DNA from: UBA830 sp002295635
GTDB lineage: Bacteria > Pseudomonadota > Alphaproteobacteria > MPNO01 > UBA830
Reading direction: 5' to 3'
Length of the DNA stretch: 64,000 bases
NCBI GenBank assembly: GCA_002295635.1
Contig: DBHK01000027.1
Span: 62,001 to 126,000 of the forward strand
Each line of letters begins with the position of its first letter. Position 1 is the first letter of the stretch. Under the pieces are notes generated by a model that worked only from the letters and a program-made list of their open reading frames with translations, was not told where the DNA came from and made no database searches. Below, in pieces: positions 17,535 to 27,036 of this stretch. The translations under genes and the position numbers were made by a program.

Positions 17535-19329
17535 ATATTTGGCTTGCACTTATCTTGCGGTCGCCCTCCTTCTCCCATTTTCTGTTGACGCCCAACTTAA
17601 GCTCAACCAGCCGTCGAACCAAATTGATAAACAGCTTGCTGTACCTCTTTCCGGGCAGCTAGACGCAGATCAGGGAGAGTCTGCCGTTAGATCATCAGTC
17701 CCGGAAACACTACCGCCCCGCCCTATGGAGGTGTCCGGTATAGTCGTAAACACGCTGGATTCGCTAGATCCGGATGCAAACGGTCTTCTATCAGAAAATC
17801 AAGGTGGTTTCGCGGAGAATTTTTGGCGGGGTACCGATTGGTCTCAAGTAAGCTCCCTGATGCCGCGAATGCCAGCCGCCTCTTCCAGCGCGGTATTACG
17901 GAGCCTTGCGGTCCGGCTGCTTATATCTCGCGCCGATGTTCCGGCTAATAAGCCGGCCGATGCTAATTTCGTTGCACTTCGAGTCGAGCGTCTTCTCGCG
18001 ATGGGGAGAGTCGGTCAGGCGCTCGGTTTGCTAAAAGTGGCTGCCGATGAACGTTTGGACGAAAGCCTGGCGCGTACGCGGATTGAGGCCCTATTCTTTA
18101 ACAACGATAACGCTGGCGCTTGTACCGCCGTAAAGAATTCACGAGATAAATACTCTGGGCTTTACTGGTCACAAACACAGGCCTTCTGTTTGGCACTATC
18201 GGGGGACCATCCGCGTGCGGCATTGATCGCTGACCTAATGCTCGAGCGAGAGGACGAGATAGAACCTGTCTTTTTTACCGCTATAGATGCGCTTGCTGCC
18301 GCCCGGAACGAAGGTCCTCCTGTACTTAAATCCCCAACCGCCCTGCATCTTGCGATGATGCGCGCTGCGAAGCTTCAGGTCCCGGCAGAAATCGTTCAAG
18401 ACGGTGCCATTTCTGTGATTAGAGCGGTGGCGTTTTCGCCAAATGCACCGTTGGTCGTACGCCTGATTGCGGCAGAAAAGGCCTACCGGGCGGGTGCACT
18501 GACCAGCGACCAGATATTGCGGATGTATCTCGGAATACCCTTTTCGCAAGAAGAAATGAACGCGCCGATCTCTGCAGCGGAGCAAACTTGGGGACCTAGA
18601 AACCGGGCGTTAATCCTGAGATCCGCTGCAGTACAAAAATTACCTTTGGCGAGAGCAGAGGTGCTTCGGCGTGCTTGGCAGATTGGGCGCGAACGCGATA
18701 GCTACACGGAAATCGTTGGTCCGAGTATCCAACTTACGGCCGAGCTGAAGCCTGTTGTTGAATTGAACTGGTTCTCAGGTGATGCGGCACGGGTACTGTT
18801 CACCGGCGGCCGGGTCGAAGAGGCAATGGCTTGGTATCGTATTGCCGCCGGTGAAAGAGAAATCTCCGATGAAGCACGCGAAGCTGAGGCGGCCATTTGG
18901 CCTCTCGCAGTTCTTGCCGATACCGACAATACCGTCCCACTAACCGACGAACTACTGATCGAATGGTACAACCGTAAACAGCAAGCCGCCCCGCAGGCCG
19001 CAGAGAAACAGGCACGAGTATTTTTCGGACTGATGGAATCTCTCGGGCGATCCATTTCGGCAGCTGTTTGGAAATCACTGAAGAATAAATCATTTGGCGG
19101 CGACGATACTGGATTGAACATTGCCTGGCATAGGGGGGTTGATGCAGCTACTGCGAATGTCCTAGTAGGCGAGACCGTTCTCCTCGCGACTGTTGGCGCC
19201 GCTGATAGCCCTGGAGGTAGGCTTAAGCTTGGTGACGCACTTAAGGTTATTACCGCCCTTCGAACCATTGGGCTCGAACGGGACGCGCAGCTACTTGCGA
19301 TCGAAACCGCGATTTTTCACGGATTATGA
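17515..19329 (+). CDS. Large exported protein of unknown function upstream of xerD
   Basis: A protein of about 604 residues. The chosen ATG gives a Sec signal peptide (NRYLACTYLAVALLLPFSVDA, cleavage near residue 26). A variable Ser/Pro/Gln-rich stretch follows, then a long alpha-helical part rich in Ala, Leu and Arg with a repeat-like look, including VERLLAMGRVGQALGLLKVA and EEAMAWYRIAAGE. This suggests TPR-like helical hairpins. No catalytic motif is recognised. The gene overlaps the small membrane protein upstream and shares a four-base ATGA overlap with xerD downstream. Similar-sized exported proteins lie before xerD in other Rhodospirillales, as I recall. A periplasmic scaffold role is possible but not shown. 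Confidence 0.8.
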   Translation: MNGSLNRYLACTYLAVALLLPFSVDAQLKLNQPSNQIDKQLAVPLSGQLDADQGESAVRSSVPETLPPRPMEVSGIVVNTLDSLDPDANGLLSENQGGFAENFWRGTDWSQVSSLMPRMPAASSSAVLRSLAVRLLISRADVPANKPADANFVALRVERLLAMGRVGQALGLLKVAADERLDESLARTRIEALFFNNDNAGACTAVKNSRDKYSGLYWSQTQAFCLALSGDHPRAALIADLMLEREDEIEPVFFTAIDALAAARNEGPPVLKSPTALHLAMMRAAKLQVPAEIVQDGAISVIRAVAFSPNAPLVVRLIAAEKAYRAGALTSDQILRMYLGIPFSQEEMNAPISAAEQTWGPRNRALILRSAAVQKLPLARAEVLRRAWQIGRERDSYTEIVGPSIQLTAELKPVVELNWFSGDAARVLFTGGRVEEAMAWYRIAAGEREISDEAREAEAAIWPLAVLADTDNTVPLTDELLIEWYNRKQQAAPQAAEKQARVFFGLMESLGRSISAAVWKSLKNKSFGGDDTGLNIAWHRGVDAATANVLVGETVLLATVGAADSPGGRLKLGDALKVITALRTIGLERDAQLLAIETAIFHGL

Positions 19330-20279
19330 GAAGCGATCTAGTGAGAAAAATATCGTCCGCTGAGGCCAACTCTGATAATAATCTCACTCTTTTTATTGAG
19401 ATGATGTTAGCCGAAAGAGGTGCATCTGCTAATACCATCGACGCCTATCGCCGCGATATCGAGCAGTATCTGCAATATCTCAAGCGGGCCGGAGTAGACG
19501 GCATTATCGCCGAGTCCACACATGTGCGTGACTTTGTGATAAAACTCTCGGAATCTGATATCACCGCCCGCACACAGGCGCGAAAGCTGTCAGCGATACG
19601 TCAGTTCCACAGGTTCCTTATACTGGAAAAACTGCGCGATGATGATCCGACTACCAAAATTGACTCCCCGCGCTTGGGGCGATCCCTACCCAAGGTTCCA
19701 GGGTTTCTTGAGGTCGATGCGTTAATGGTAGAGGCCTCGCAAGTTGAAGGGTGGCGCGGCGCAAGGTTGACAGCGCTTATTGAGATTTTGTACGCAACAG
19801 GTCTCCGAGTCTCAGAACTCGTCAGTCTAAGACTGTCGTCTCTATCGCGCGACGGAAGGGTGGTTACCGTGCGAGGTAAAGGGGGCAAGGAGCGGTTGGT
19901 ACCCTTGGGAGAAGCAGCCCGTATTGCTATCCAAAATTGGCTACCGTTTCGCGAGAAATTAGTTCAGGACACCACTAAACCGGAACCGTGGCTGTTTCCA
20001 TCGCGGGCAGCGGGTGGACACCTGACCCGGGATGCATTCGCCAAACAGCTTGACAAGCTTGCAGTGTCCGCTGGCATCGATCCTCTTCGGATAACACCAC
20101 ATCTTTTACGCCATGCCTTCGCCACGCATCTGCTCGCAAACGGCGCAGACCTCAGGAGTGTTCAGAAAATGCTCGGCCATGCCGATATCTCGACCACTCA
20201 GATATATACCCATGTTCTCGACGAGCGGCTAAAATCGTTGGTGCAGGACGTTCACCCGCTAGCAGGCATCCGGATCTGA
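19326..20279 (+). CDS. xerD: Site-specific tyrosine recombinase XerD
   Basis: A 317-residue tyrosine recombinase that with XerC resolves chromosome dimers at dif. The N-terminal SAM-like core-binding domain spans about 20-110. The catalytic domain shows Arg161 (GLRVSEL), Lys185 (RGKGGKER), His259 and Arg262 (HLLRHAFATHLL), His285 (LGHADIST) and the nucleophile Tyr294 (TQIYTHV). All are present, so it should be active. It is translationally coupled to the exported protein before it and lies two bases in front of accA. Housekeeping XerD is more likely than a phage integrase because of this conserved context and normal composition. Confidence 0.94.
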   Translation: MRSDLVRKISSAEANSDNNLTLFIEMMLAERGASANTIDAYRRDIEQYLQYLKRAGVDGIIAESTHVRDFVIKLSESDITARTQARKLSAIRQFHRFLILEKLRDDDPTTKIDSPRLGRSLPKVPGFLEVDALMVEASQVEGWRGARLTALIEILYATGLRVSELVSLRLSSLSRDGRVVTVRGKGGKERLVPLGEAARIAIQNWLPFREKLVQDTTKPEPWLFPSRAAGGHLTRDAFAKQLDKLAVSAGIDPLRITPHLLRHAFATHLLANGADLRSVQKMLGHADISTTQIYTHVLDERLKSLVQDVHPLAGIRI

Positions 20280-20281
20280 TA

Positions 20282-21253
20282 ATGGCAGAAACACGACTAC
20301 CTTCATTTCTCGATTTCGAAAAACCGATAGCTGAGCTAGAGGGGAAAATCGAGGAGCTACGACATCTGAGCGACGATGGAGAAATTAGTATTGTTGATGA
20401 GGTCGAACGTCTGCAGTCACGGGTCGACAAGCAATTGATGCAGACCTATTCAAAACTCAACGCTTGGCAAAAAGTACAGGTTGCCCGTCATCCCAACCGA
20501 CCGCACTGTCTTGATTACATCGATATACTTATTACCGATTTTACGCCGTTGGCTGGGGATCGGTCCTATGCCGAGGATCAAGCGGTGATTGGTGGAATTG
20601 GCCGCTTAGATGGCAATTCTGTCGTTATTATCGGTCAGGAAAAGGGCAATGATACAGAATCGCGAGTGAAACATAATTTTGGTATGGCACGGCCGGAAGG
20701 GTATCGTAAAGCCCAGCGGTTGATGAGACTTGCCGACCGTTTTGGTTTGCCCGTAATCACGTTCGTCGATACCGCCGGTGCGTATCCCGGCATTGGCGCT
20801 GAGGAACGCGGTCAGGCGGAAGCTATAGCCCGATCGATTGAAGCTTGTCTCAGACTCGAGGTTCCAATTGTTAGCCTGGTGATCGGTGAGGGGGGGTCGG
20901 GTGGTGCAATTGCTATAGCGGTAGCAGATCGCATTCTAATGCTGGAGCATTCTGTCTATTCAGTGATATCCCCGGAAGGATGTGCATCGATTTTGTGGCG
21001 CGACGGAGCCCACGCGACCGAGGCGGCACAGGCTTTAAAATTGACCGCCCAAGATTTACTGGCACTAGATGTAATTGATGATATCGTAGACGAGCCCTTG
21101 GGTGCTGCCCACCGCAACCGGGAAGCGACGATTCGGGCGGCTGGTGCGGCGATTTCTGAGAATCTCTCGGAGCTAATAAACATTGATGGACCGGTGCTGC
21201 GTCGGCAACGCCGAGAGAAGTTCCTAAAAATGGGTGACACCAACGGTATTTGA
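20282..21253 (+). CDS. accA: Acetyl-CoA carboxylase carboxyltransferase subunit alpha
   Basis: A 323-residue AccA, the alpha half of the carboxyltransferase that moves carboxyl from carboxybiotin to acetyl-CoA, the committed step of fatty acid synthesis. Family blocks include LDFEKPIAELEGKIEELR at the N-terminus, FVDTAGAYPGIGAEERGQ around 160-177, and the oxyanion region GEGGSGGAIAIAVADR. Length is normal. It follows xerD by two bases and converges on secA. Confidence 0.97.
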   Translation: MAETRLPSFLDFEKPIAELEGKIEELRHLSDDGEISIVDEVERLQSRVDKQLMQTYSKLNAWQKVQVARHPNRPHCLDYIDILITDFTPLAGDRSYAEDQAVIGGIGRLDGNSVVIIGQEKGNDTESRVKHNFGMARPEGYRKAQRLMRLADRFGLPVITFVDTAGAYPGIGAEERGQAEAIARSIEACLRLEVPIVSLVIGEGGSGGAIAIAVADRILMLEHSVYSVISPEGCASILWRDGAHATEAAQALKLTAQDLLALDVIDDIVDEPLGAAHRNREATIRAAGAAISENLSELINIDGPVLRRQRREKFLKMGDTNGI

Positions 21254-21301
21254 TAGCGTTACGCCTAGCTGAAAGCCCGATTAGAACGCTCTCGGCAGTT
21301 G

Positions 21302-24118
21302 CTAAACTCGTCCATGGCAGTGCTTGTATTTCTTGCCTGACCCACAGGGGCAAGAGGCATTGCGTGGTACTTTACCCCAAGTATCTCGGTCGTTTGGGTT
21401 GACCCATCTTCCTAACACCGAATTAAGCTCCCAGCCGTCTGGAGCCTCCGACGGGTCGATATCGGCCGACAGCAATGGGGTCGAAGAACCTTGGGACTGA
21501 ATCTTCGCGGCAGGGTGTAATTCATGCCCTAGGGCTGTTGTCATTTCGTTTTCTGCAAATGCAGGATCCATGCGAGTTTCCTGCATTTCTATTTCCGCTT
21601 GTGCCCTTTCCATTTCGGCTAGTTCGTCGGCGTCGATCGATAGTTCGAGGTGGCACATCACCGAAGTCACCGTCTCGCGCAGATTATCAAGCATGCCCTC
21701 AAACATATCGAAAGCTTCACGTTTATATTCGTTGAGTGGGTCTTTCTGGCCGTAGGCTCGGAGTCCAATACCCTGTCGAAGATGATCAAGAGCTAGCAGA
21801 TGTTCTTTCCAGGTCTGATCAAGCAACTGCAATAGAAGGCTCTTCTCGGCCAGACGCATTAACTCAGCGCCATAATTCGCTGTCTTGGAAGCCATTTTGC
21901 TAGCTGACTGCTTTTTTAATCGATCGGTAATCTCTTCGTCGGCGATACCCTCCTCCGCCGCCCATTCTGTAACGGGTAGATCAAGACCTAAAAGACGCAT
22001 GGTTTCTTCGTGGAGACCGGCCGTATCCCATTGTTCGGCGTAGGCTTTCTCTGGAATACAGCGCGCAACAGCGTCTTCTATAGCCTGTTCGCGCATTTCG
22101 ACAACCGTTTCCGACACGTCTTCAGTGATCATCAGCTCCTTTCGCTGTTCATAGATCACTTTACGTTGATCGTTCATAACATCATCATACTTTAAGAGAT
22201 TCTTGCGAATTTCGTAGTTGCGTTCTTCAACTTTCCTCTGTGCTTTTTCGAGCGCCTTGTTGATCCAGGGGTGGATAATCGCTTCGCCCTCTTCGAGACC
22301 AAGTTTGCGCAGCATTGTATCGATACGCTCCGATCCGAAGATACGCATTAAATCGTCGTCTAGGGATAGATAAAATTTTGAACGTCCGGGGTCGCCTTGG
22401 CGACCTGATCGCCCACGCAATTGGTTATCGATGCGCCGGGCTTCGTGGCGTTCTGTACCGATAACGTATAAACCGCCTGCTTCCAGCACAATTTCTCTAG
22501 CTTCAGCGATCTCAGCTTCTATTGCTTTGGCTAAGTCGCCACGCTGTTTTTCGCGCTTATCTGCAGGCAGATCAGCGACCTGACGCTCGATTTGCATCTC
22601 GAGATTTCCGCCGAGTTGAATGTCGGTACCCCGACCCGCCATATTAGTTGCAATGGTAACCGCGCCAGGCTGCCCAGCTTGCGCGATTATGTGGGCTTCC
22701 TGCTCGTGGAATCGAGCGTTGAGAACTTTATGGTCGATTTTATTTTCGCTGAGAATCTCTGACAGAAGTTCGGACTTCTCAATGGAGACTGTACCAACTA
22801 GAATCGGCTGGTTTTTCTCGCGACATACCCGTATTTCTTCTAGAATAGCGTTATATTTTTCCTCTGCTGTGCGATACACCTCATCGTCTTCGTCAATCCG
22901 AACTTGAGGCATATTAGTCGGAATATCGACGACCTCTAGCCCGTAGATTTCTGCAAATTCACCGGCCTCTGTCATGGCTGTACCGGTCATGCCTGCGAGC
23001 TTTGGGTAGGCCCGAAAATAGTTTTGGAATGTGATCGATGCGAGTGTCTGGTTCTCATTCTGGACCGTCACGCCCTCTTTTGCCTCTAAGGCCTGGTGTA
23101 AGCCTTCCGAGAACCGCCGGCCCTCCATCATTCGCCCAGTGAATTCGTCGATGATGATAATCGCATCATCTTTAACAATATAGTCGGTGTCGCGCTGAAA
23201 AAGCGTGTGTGCACGCAGCGCTTGCTGCACGTGATGAACGAGCGACACATTCGTAATGTCATAGAGTGTTGCGCCGTTGAGCATATCCATATCGCTTAGG
23301 ATTTGTTCGACGTTTTCGGTTCCTATCTCTGTAAGTACGACTGTCCGCTGCTTCTCGTCCTTTTCGTAATCATCGGGCCCAAGCCTGGGGATGATTTGGT
23401 CAATTGCGGCGTAAAGTTCAGCTGCATCTTCTGCGGGCCCGGAAATAATCAGAGGCGTTCGGGCTTCATCGATAAAGATATTGTCGACTTCATCGACGAT
23501 CGCGAAATTAAATTCCCGCTGGACCATTTCTTCTATTTGAAACTTCATGTTGTCGCGGAGATAATCGAAACCAAATTCATTGTTAGTGCCGTATGTAACA
23601 TCGCAAGCGTACGCTTGCTGTCTTTCATCGTCTTCCAACCCGTGGGTGATGCAGCCAACCGTGAGGCCGAGAAATTTGTATATTTCACCCATCCAGTCCG
23701 CATCGCGGGATGCTAAGTAGTCGTTGACGGTAACTACGTGGACGCCCTTACCCGCAATAGCATTGAGATAAACTGGTAGGGTGGCAACTAGCGTCTTACC
23801 CTCACCGGTGCGCATTTCGGCGATTTTACCTTGGTGTAAAACCATACCACCCAGCAGTTGCACATCGTAGTGGCGTTGGCCCAATGTACGCTTAGCGGCC
23901 TCGCGAACGGTCGCAAAGACATCGGGTAGAAGTTCGTCGAGATCGACGCCGTCCTCATGCTTGCTGCGAAATTCGCCAGTCCGAGCTTTGAGCTCATGGT
24001 CCGAGAGTTTTTCAACCTCCGGTTCGAGTGCATTGATCTGGTCCACGATACCTAAGAGGCGTTTGACTTCGCGATCATTGGCACTGCCAAAAAAGCGTTG
24101 CGCGATCGACTTTAACAT
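21302..24118 (-). CDS. secA: Preprotein translocase ATPase SecA
   Basis: A 938-residue SecA, the motor that pushes unfolded preproteins through SecYEG. Walker A is MRTGEGKT (102-109); the DEAD-like motif is in FAIVDEVDNIFIDEARTPLIISG; the second motor domain carries GTVSIEKSE and NMAGRGTDIQLGG with GTERHEARRIDNQLRGRSGRQGD. The C-terminal zinc-binding SEC-C tail ends with Cys923, Cys925, Cys934 and His935, the site that binds SecB. Everything needed for activity is present. It is divergent from a PpiC-type foldase gene with 246 bases between. Confidence 0.98.
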   Translation of the reverse strand: MLKSIAQRFFGSANDREVKRLLGIVDQINALEPEVEKLSDHELKARTGEFRSKHEDGVDLDELLPDVFATVREAAKRTLGQRHYDVQLLGGMVLHQGKIAEMRTGEGKTLVATLPVYLNAIAGKGVHVVTVNDYLASRDADWMGEIYKFLGLTVGCITHGLEDDERQQAYACDVTYGTNNEFGFDYLRDNMKFQIEEMVQREFNFAIVDEVDNIFIDEARTPLIISGPAEDAAELYAAIDQIIPRLGPDDYEKDEKQRTVVLTEIGTENVEQILSDMDMLNGATLYDITNVSLVHHVQQALRAHTLFQRDTDYIVKDDAIIIIDEFTGRMMEGRRFSEGLHQALEAKEGVTVQNENQTLASITFQNYFRAYPKLAGMTGTAMTEAGEFAEIYGLEVVDIPTNMPQVRIDEDDEVYRTAEEKYNAILEEIRVCREKNQPILVGTVSIEKSELLSEILSENKIDHKVLNARFHEQEAHIIAQAGQPGAVTIATNMAGRGTDIQLGGNLEMQIERQVADLPADKREKQRGDLAKAIEAEIAEAREIVLEAGGLYVIGTERHEARRIDNQLRGRSGRQGDPGRSKFYLSLDDDLMRIFGSERIDTMLRKLGLEEGEAIIHPWINKALEKAQRKVEERNYEIRKNLLKYDDVMNDQRKVIYEQRKELMITEDVSETVVEMREQAIEDAVARCIPEKAYAEQWDTAGLHEETMRLLGLDLPVTEWAAEEGIADEEITDRLKKQSASKMASKTANYGAELMRLAEKSLLLQLLDQTWKEHLLALDHLRQGIGLRAYGQKDPLNEYKREAFDMFEGMLDNLRETVTSVMCHLELSIDADELAEMERAQAEIEMQETRMDPAFAENEMTTALGHELHPAAKIQSQGSSTPLLSADIDPSEAPDGWELNSVLGRWVNPNDRDTWGKVPRNASCPCGSGKKYKHCHGRV

Positions 24119-24364
24119 TCGGGTTCCTCGACTATACCGCCCATAAAAATGCCGGAGCTGAGCGGCTGGACACTACCACAAATGGGGAAAGTGCGAACAA
24201 ATATGCACCAAAATCAACCAAGTCAACGTAAACGGTGCCAGAATTAATGTAATCTCTCAAAAAACCCGCTATTTACGTACTGAAACTATAGTCCAAGATA
24301 GAGTGCTGGATAAATTATATAGCGCTGATTTGGAACTAAGAGAGCCGAGTATAAGGAAAAACTC

Positions 24365-25240
24365 ATGAAACTCCGAACACTTGCAGCCGCGTTTAGTATA
24401 GAAATTGCGGTCTGTCTGCCGGTAAGCGCGGAAGATAAAATTCAGGGTACGGGATCAGGGAGCGATCCGGTTGTCGCCACTGTTGACGGTGCCAACATTT
24501 TTCGATCCGATGTTTATGCTGCTCGAACCCAACTACCAGAACAGTATCGCGAGCTGCCAATGGACCAAGTATTTTTGCCGCTGGTTAATCAATTGGTGCG
24601 TTCCAAGCTGCTGGTCGCTAAGGCGAGGGAAGAAAATCTGCATGAGTCTGCCGCTTATCAAGACCGGTTGCGCCTTATCAAAGACCGACTGCTCGAAGAA
24701 GCGCTGCTCGCGAAGGTGATAAATGCACGATTGACTGATAAGATGCTTCGAGCAAAATATGAGGATGCGTTTGAGAATCTTCCTTCCAAGGAAGAGATAA
24801 GAGCGCGACATATTTTGGTTAAGACTGAGTCAGAGGCAAAATTACTGGTTAAGAAGCTGGATGGAGGCGCCGATTTTGCGAAATTGGCATTCGATAATTC
24901 TATAGGCCCCTCAAAATCCCAGGGCGGCGATTTAAAATATTTCGGTCGTGGTCAGATGGTACCGCCTTTTGAAAAGGCAGCCTTCGCGCTAAGGAAAGGC
25001 GAGTACACAAAGGTGCCCGTGCAGTCCCCGTTCGGCTGGCATGTAATAAAGATCGAGGATAAACGTCAATCAAAACCCCCGACTTTCGAAGAAATCCGAG
25101 GAAAGCTCCGACAAGATTTAACACAGAAAATAATCACCGAACTTGTCGATGGTCTGATAAAAAATGCCAAAATAGAGCGGTTTGAGGTAGATGGTAGCGC
25201 CCCACGGCTTAGAAGAATTAAGCCAACTACCGTGCGATAG
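24365..25240 (+). CDS. Parvulin-type peptidyl-prolyl isomerase (PpiC/SurA-like)
   Basis: A 291-residue exported foldase. The N-terminus is a signal peptide with cleavage after VSA near residue 22. A SurA-like N-terminal helical region (about 35-140) is followed by one parvulin domain (about 145-235) starting ARHILVKTESEA, with GGDLKYFGRGQMVPPFEKAAF and SPFGWHVIKIED. It should act on outer membrane or periplasmic proteins as they emerge from Sec. Its place beside secA is the usual alphaproteobacterial one, where argJ and mutT normally follow; here they are over 7 kb further on. AAGGAAAAACTC gives the ribosome binding site. Confidence 0.92.
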   Translation: MKLRTLAAAFSIEIAVCLPVSAEDKIQGTGSGSDPVVATVDGANIFRSDVYAARTQLPEQYRELPMDQVFLPLVNQLVRSKLLVAKAREENLHESAAYQDRLRLIKDRLLEEALLAKVINARLTDKMLRAKYEDAFENLPSKEEIRARHILVKTESEAKLLVKKLDGGADFAKLAFDNSIGPSKSQGGDLKYFGRGQMVPPFEKAAFALRKGEYTKVPVQSPFGWHVIKIEDKRQSKPPTFEEIRGKLRQDLTQKIITELVDGLIKNAKIERFEVDGSAPRLRRIKPTTVR

Positions 25241-25381
25241 GGGATGAACCCTAGTATATTCTAATAATTGGAACATACCGGCGACCTGGGTTTTGATATT
25301 TTGTGCCGCGATTTAGGTAGATGTCCGGTCACCAATTCTCCGACAGTGCCGACCTCTAGAAATCGCCGCCGAGGCCCGGTG

Positions 25382-26212
25382 TCATTTAGGCTTTAAACCT
25401 AAGTATTCTTTACGTTTCTTAAGCGTGGCGTCCCGCAGCTTGCCGCCGTGTTCTTTCATGGCATTGATATCATCTTCGTTCAGCCGGTCGGGGATACAGG
25501 AAACTGCACTTGGCCGAGTTTTGGCCCGCTCCCACCATGCGGCCGCGGCATCATGGTCATCGAGCCAGATATCTATCAGATCAAGGTACTCTATTCGCCA
25601 AAGATAAGGGATCATATTTATATCGGCGAGGGTAAAGCGCGTGCCTAGGAGCCAGGGTCCTCCGAACTCGGCTATCGATGCATCAATTGCGCTGAACGCC
25701 TTTTCCCAATTACCAATAGCCTGAAACACATATGGGCTCTCTATCCCTTGTTCATACGTCGAGATCAGTCGTGCTCGCTTGCTCGGATCGCCTACGTTAG
25801 CGAATCGCTTTCGGCGCTGCTCTTCCGGCATTTTCTTCATCTTCTCCCGGAACATGGCAGAAAACGATAGCTCGCGTGTAGACTCGAAAATGGTCTCGTC
25901 CACCAGTTTGGAAAACAGACGCATACGTGATTTCAGGAACGGGCCATATGGTATTAGTTTTCCCCCTGGGCCGCTGTCTGGCCACGTTTCGTCAATATAT
26001 TCGCAGATAAGAGACGACTCTGGAATCGTCCGCCCCTCATGTACCAGCGTTGGCACAACGCCCTTCGGATTGATTTTAAGGTATGCCGGGCTGTATTGCT
26101 CTGCAGCAAACAAATTGACCGTCTCCTCTTCGCACTCCATCCCTTTCTCAGCCAATGTAATGAACACCTTTTGGGTGCAGATAGAGTTGTGAAAGGTGTA
26201 AAGAGTAAGCAT
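25382..26212 (-). CDS. Glutathione S-transferase family protein
   Basis: A 276-residue GST with an N-terminal thioredoxin-like domain (1-80) starting LTLYTFHNSICTQKV, cis-Pro in PKGVVPTL and the glutathione-binding ESSLICEYID. An all-helical C-terminal domain contains LLGTRFTLADINMIPYLWRIE, the usual capping motif. It is longer than typical GSTs, like some bacterial catabolic forms. The substrate is unknown. The start at 26212 is preceded by GAGG on the minus strand; a longer frame from 26248 has no support. It is the last gene of a minus-strand block with a cupin, hydantoinase genes and an aminotransferase, but a 250-base gap separates it from the cupin. Confidence 0.9.
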   Translation of the reverse strand: MLTLYTFHNSICTQKVFITLAEKGMECEEETVNLFAAEQYSPAYLKINPKGVVPTLVHEGRTIPESSLICEYIDETWPDSGPGGKLIPYGPFLKSRMRLFSKLVDETIFESTRELSFSAMFREKMKKMPEEQRRKRFANVGDPSKRARLISTYEQGIESPYVFQAIGNWEKAFSAIDASIAEFGGPWLLGTRFTLADINMIPYLWRIEYLDLIDIWLDDHDAAAAWWERAKTRPSAVSCIPDRLNEDDINAMKEHGGKLRDATLKKRKEYLGLKPK

Positions 26213-26462
26213 AGTTTTTACCTCGCTTTGATATCGGGACCGAACCAAGGCTTAATTAAATCACAAGGTTTAACTTGATGATTAATACCCCCCCTTAGCT
26301 AAATCGAAAATCAGAGAAAAGTGAGGATTCTTTAAAGATCAACACGACTGCATAGCCCCGGTAGGTGGGAATACAGGAAAATTTACTTAAACTGACTTAA
26401 GACCTCGTCCGGTAAAATTCTCATTCGTTTCTGGAATATCTGTTTGAGGTTCCGGTTTCTCT

Positions 26463-26864
26463 CTAATTCTCCCCGAAATCTTCAGCTTGATGTTCAACTA
26501 GGTGCCGATAATCAGCGCGAATTGGGTTGAAGACATCTAAGTTCATGGCTGGTTCGTCGCCTATCACCTCCCCCCAGTGCTCCACGTTCGGTGGGATGCG
26601 GATCATGGAGCCAGGTGCTGCGTCGTATACCTTATCGCCAACGTGGAACCGAACTGTGCCCTGAACGATTACAGCGATCTGTTCGAACGGGTGACTGTGA
26701 GGGCCGGGTTCCATGCCTGGTTGCATCCAGTTCATTACTAGAAGTGTGTCCTCGCCACGAAAGCCGACCCGCTCTATCCCTTCCCGGACCCATTCCCGGT
26801 CCAATTCGTCCCAATTTGCGAAGCTGGTGGTCTGCAGGGTTCCAACTGGATTTCCATCTACCAT
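26463..26864 (-). CDS. Cupin domain protein
   Basis: A 133-residue single-domain cupin. Cupin motif 1 is PGPHSHPFEQIAVIVQG with two His and a Glu/Gln as metal ligands, and motif 2 is PGSMIRIPPNVEHWGEV with the last His. These ligands suggest a bound divalent metal. The role may be small-molecule isomerisation, dioxygenation or sensing; it cannot be told from the sequence. GGGAG lies nine bases before the ATG on the minus strand. It lies 172 bases downstream of the hydantoinase B gene in the same direction. Confidence 0.88.
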   Translation of the reverse strand: MVDGNPVGTLQTTSFANWDELDREWVREGIERVGFRGEDTLLVMNWMQPGMEPGPHSHPFEQIAVIVQGTVRFHVGDKVYDAAPGSMIRIPPNVEHWGEVIGDEPAMNLDVFNPIRADYRHLVEHQAEDFGEN

Positions 26865-27036
26865 CTTCCAATACTCCCTCGTTTTGCGGTTCAGCTAAGC
26901 CGTCATTATTCAGGTTCTGAGAGGACTTAAGTGCTAGTCGGGTTGGTCACTTTACTCTGCGTCGTCAAGATCTCAAACTACCTTCAGGGTCCGGTTCTTT
27001 AAGAATCCGAGTTAACTAATATAGCGATTTTTTGTG

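Noticed and set aside
19326..20279. Tyrosine recombinase as a phage or island integrase
   Set aside because: No attachment site, tRNA or phage gene is near, and the place before accA is the normal chromosomal one for XerD.
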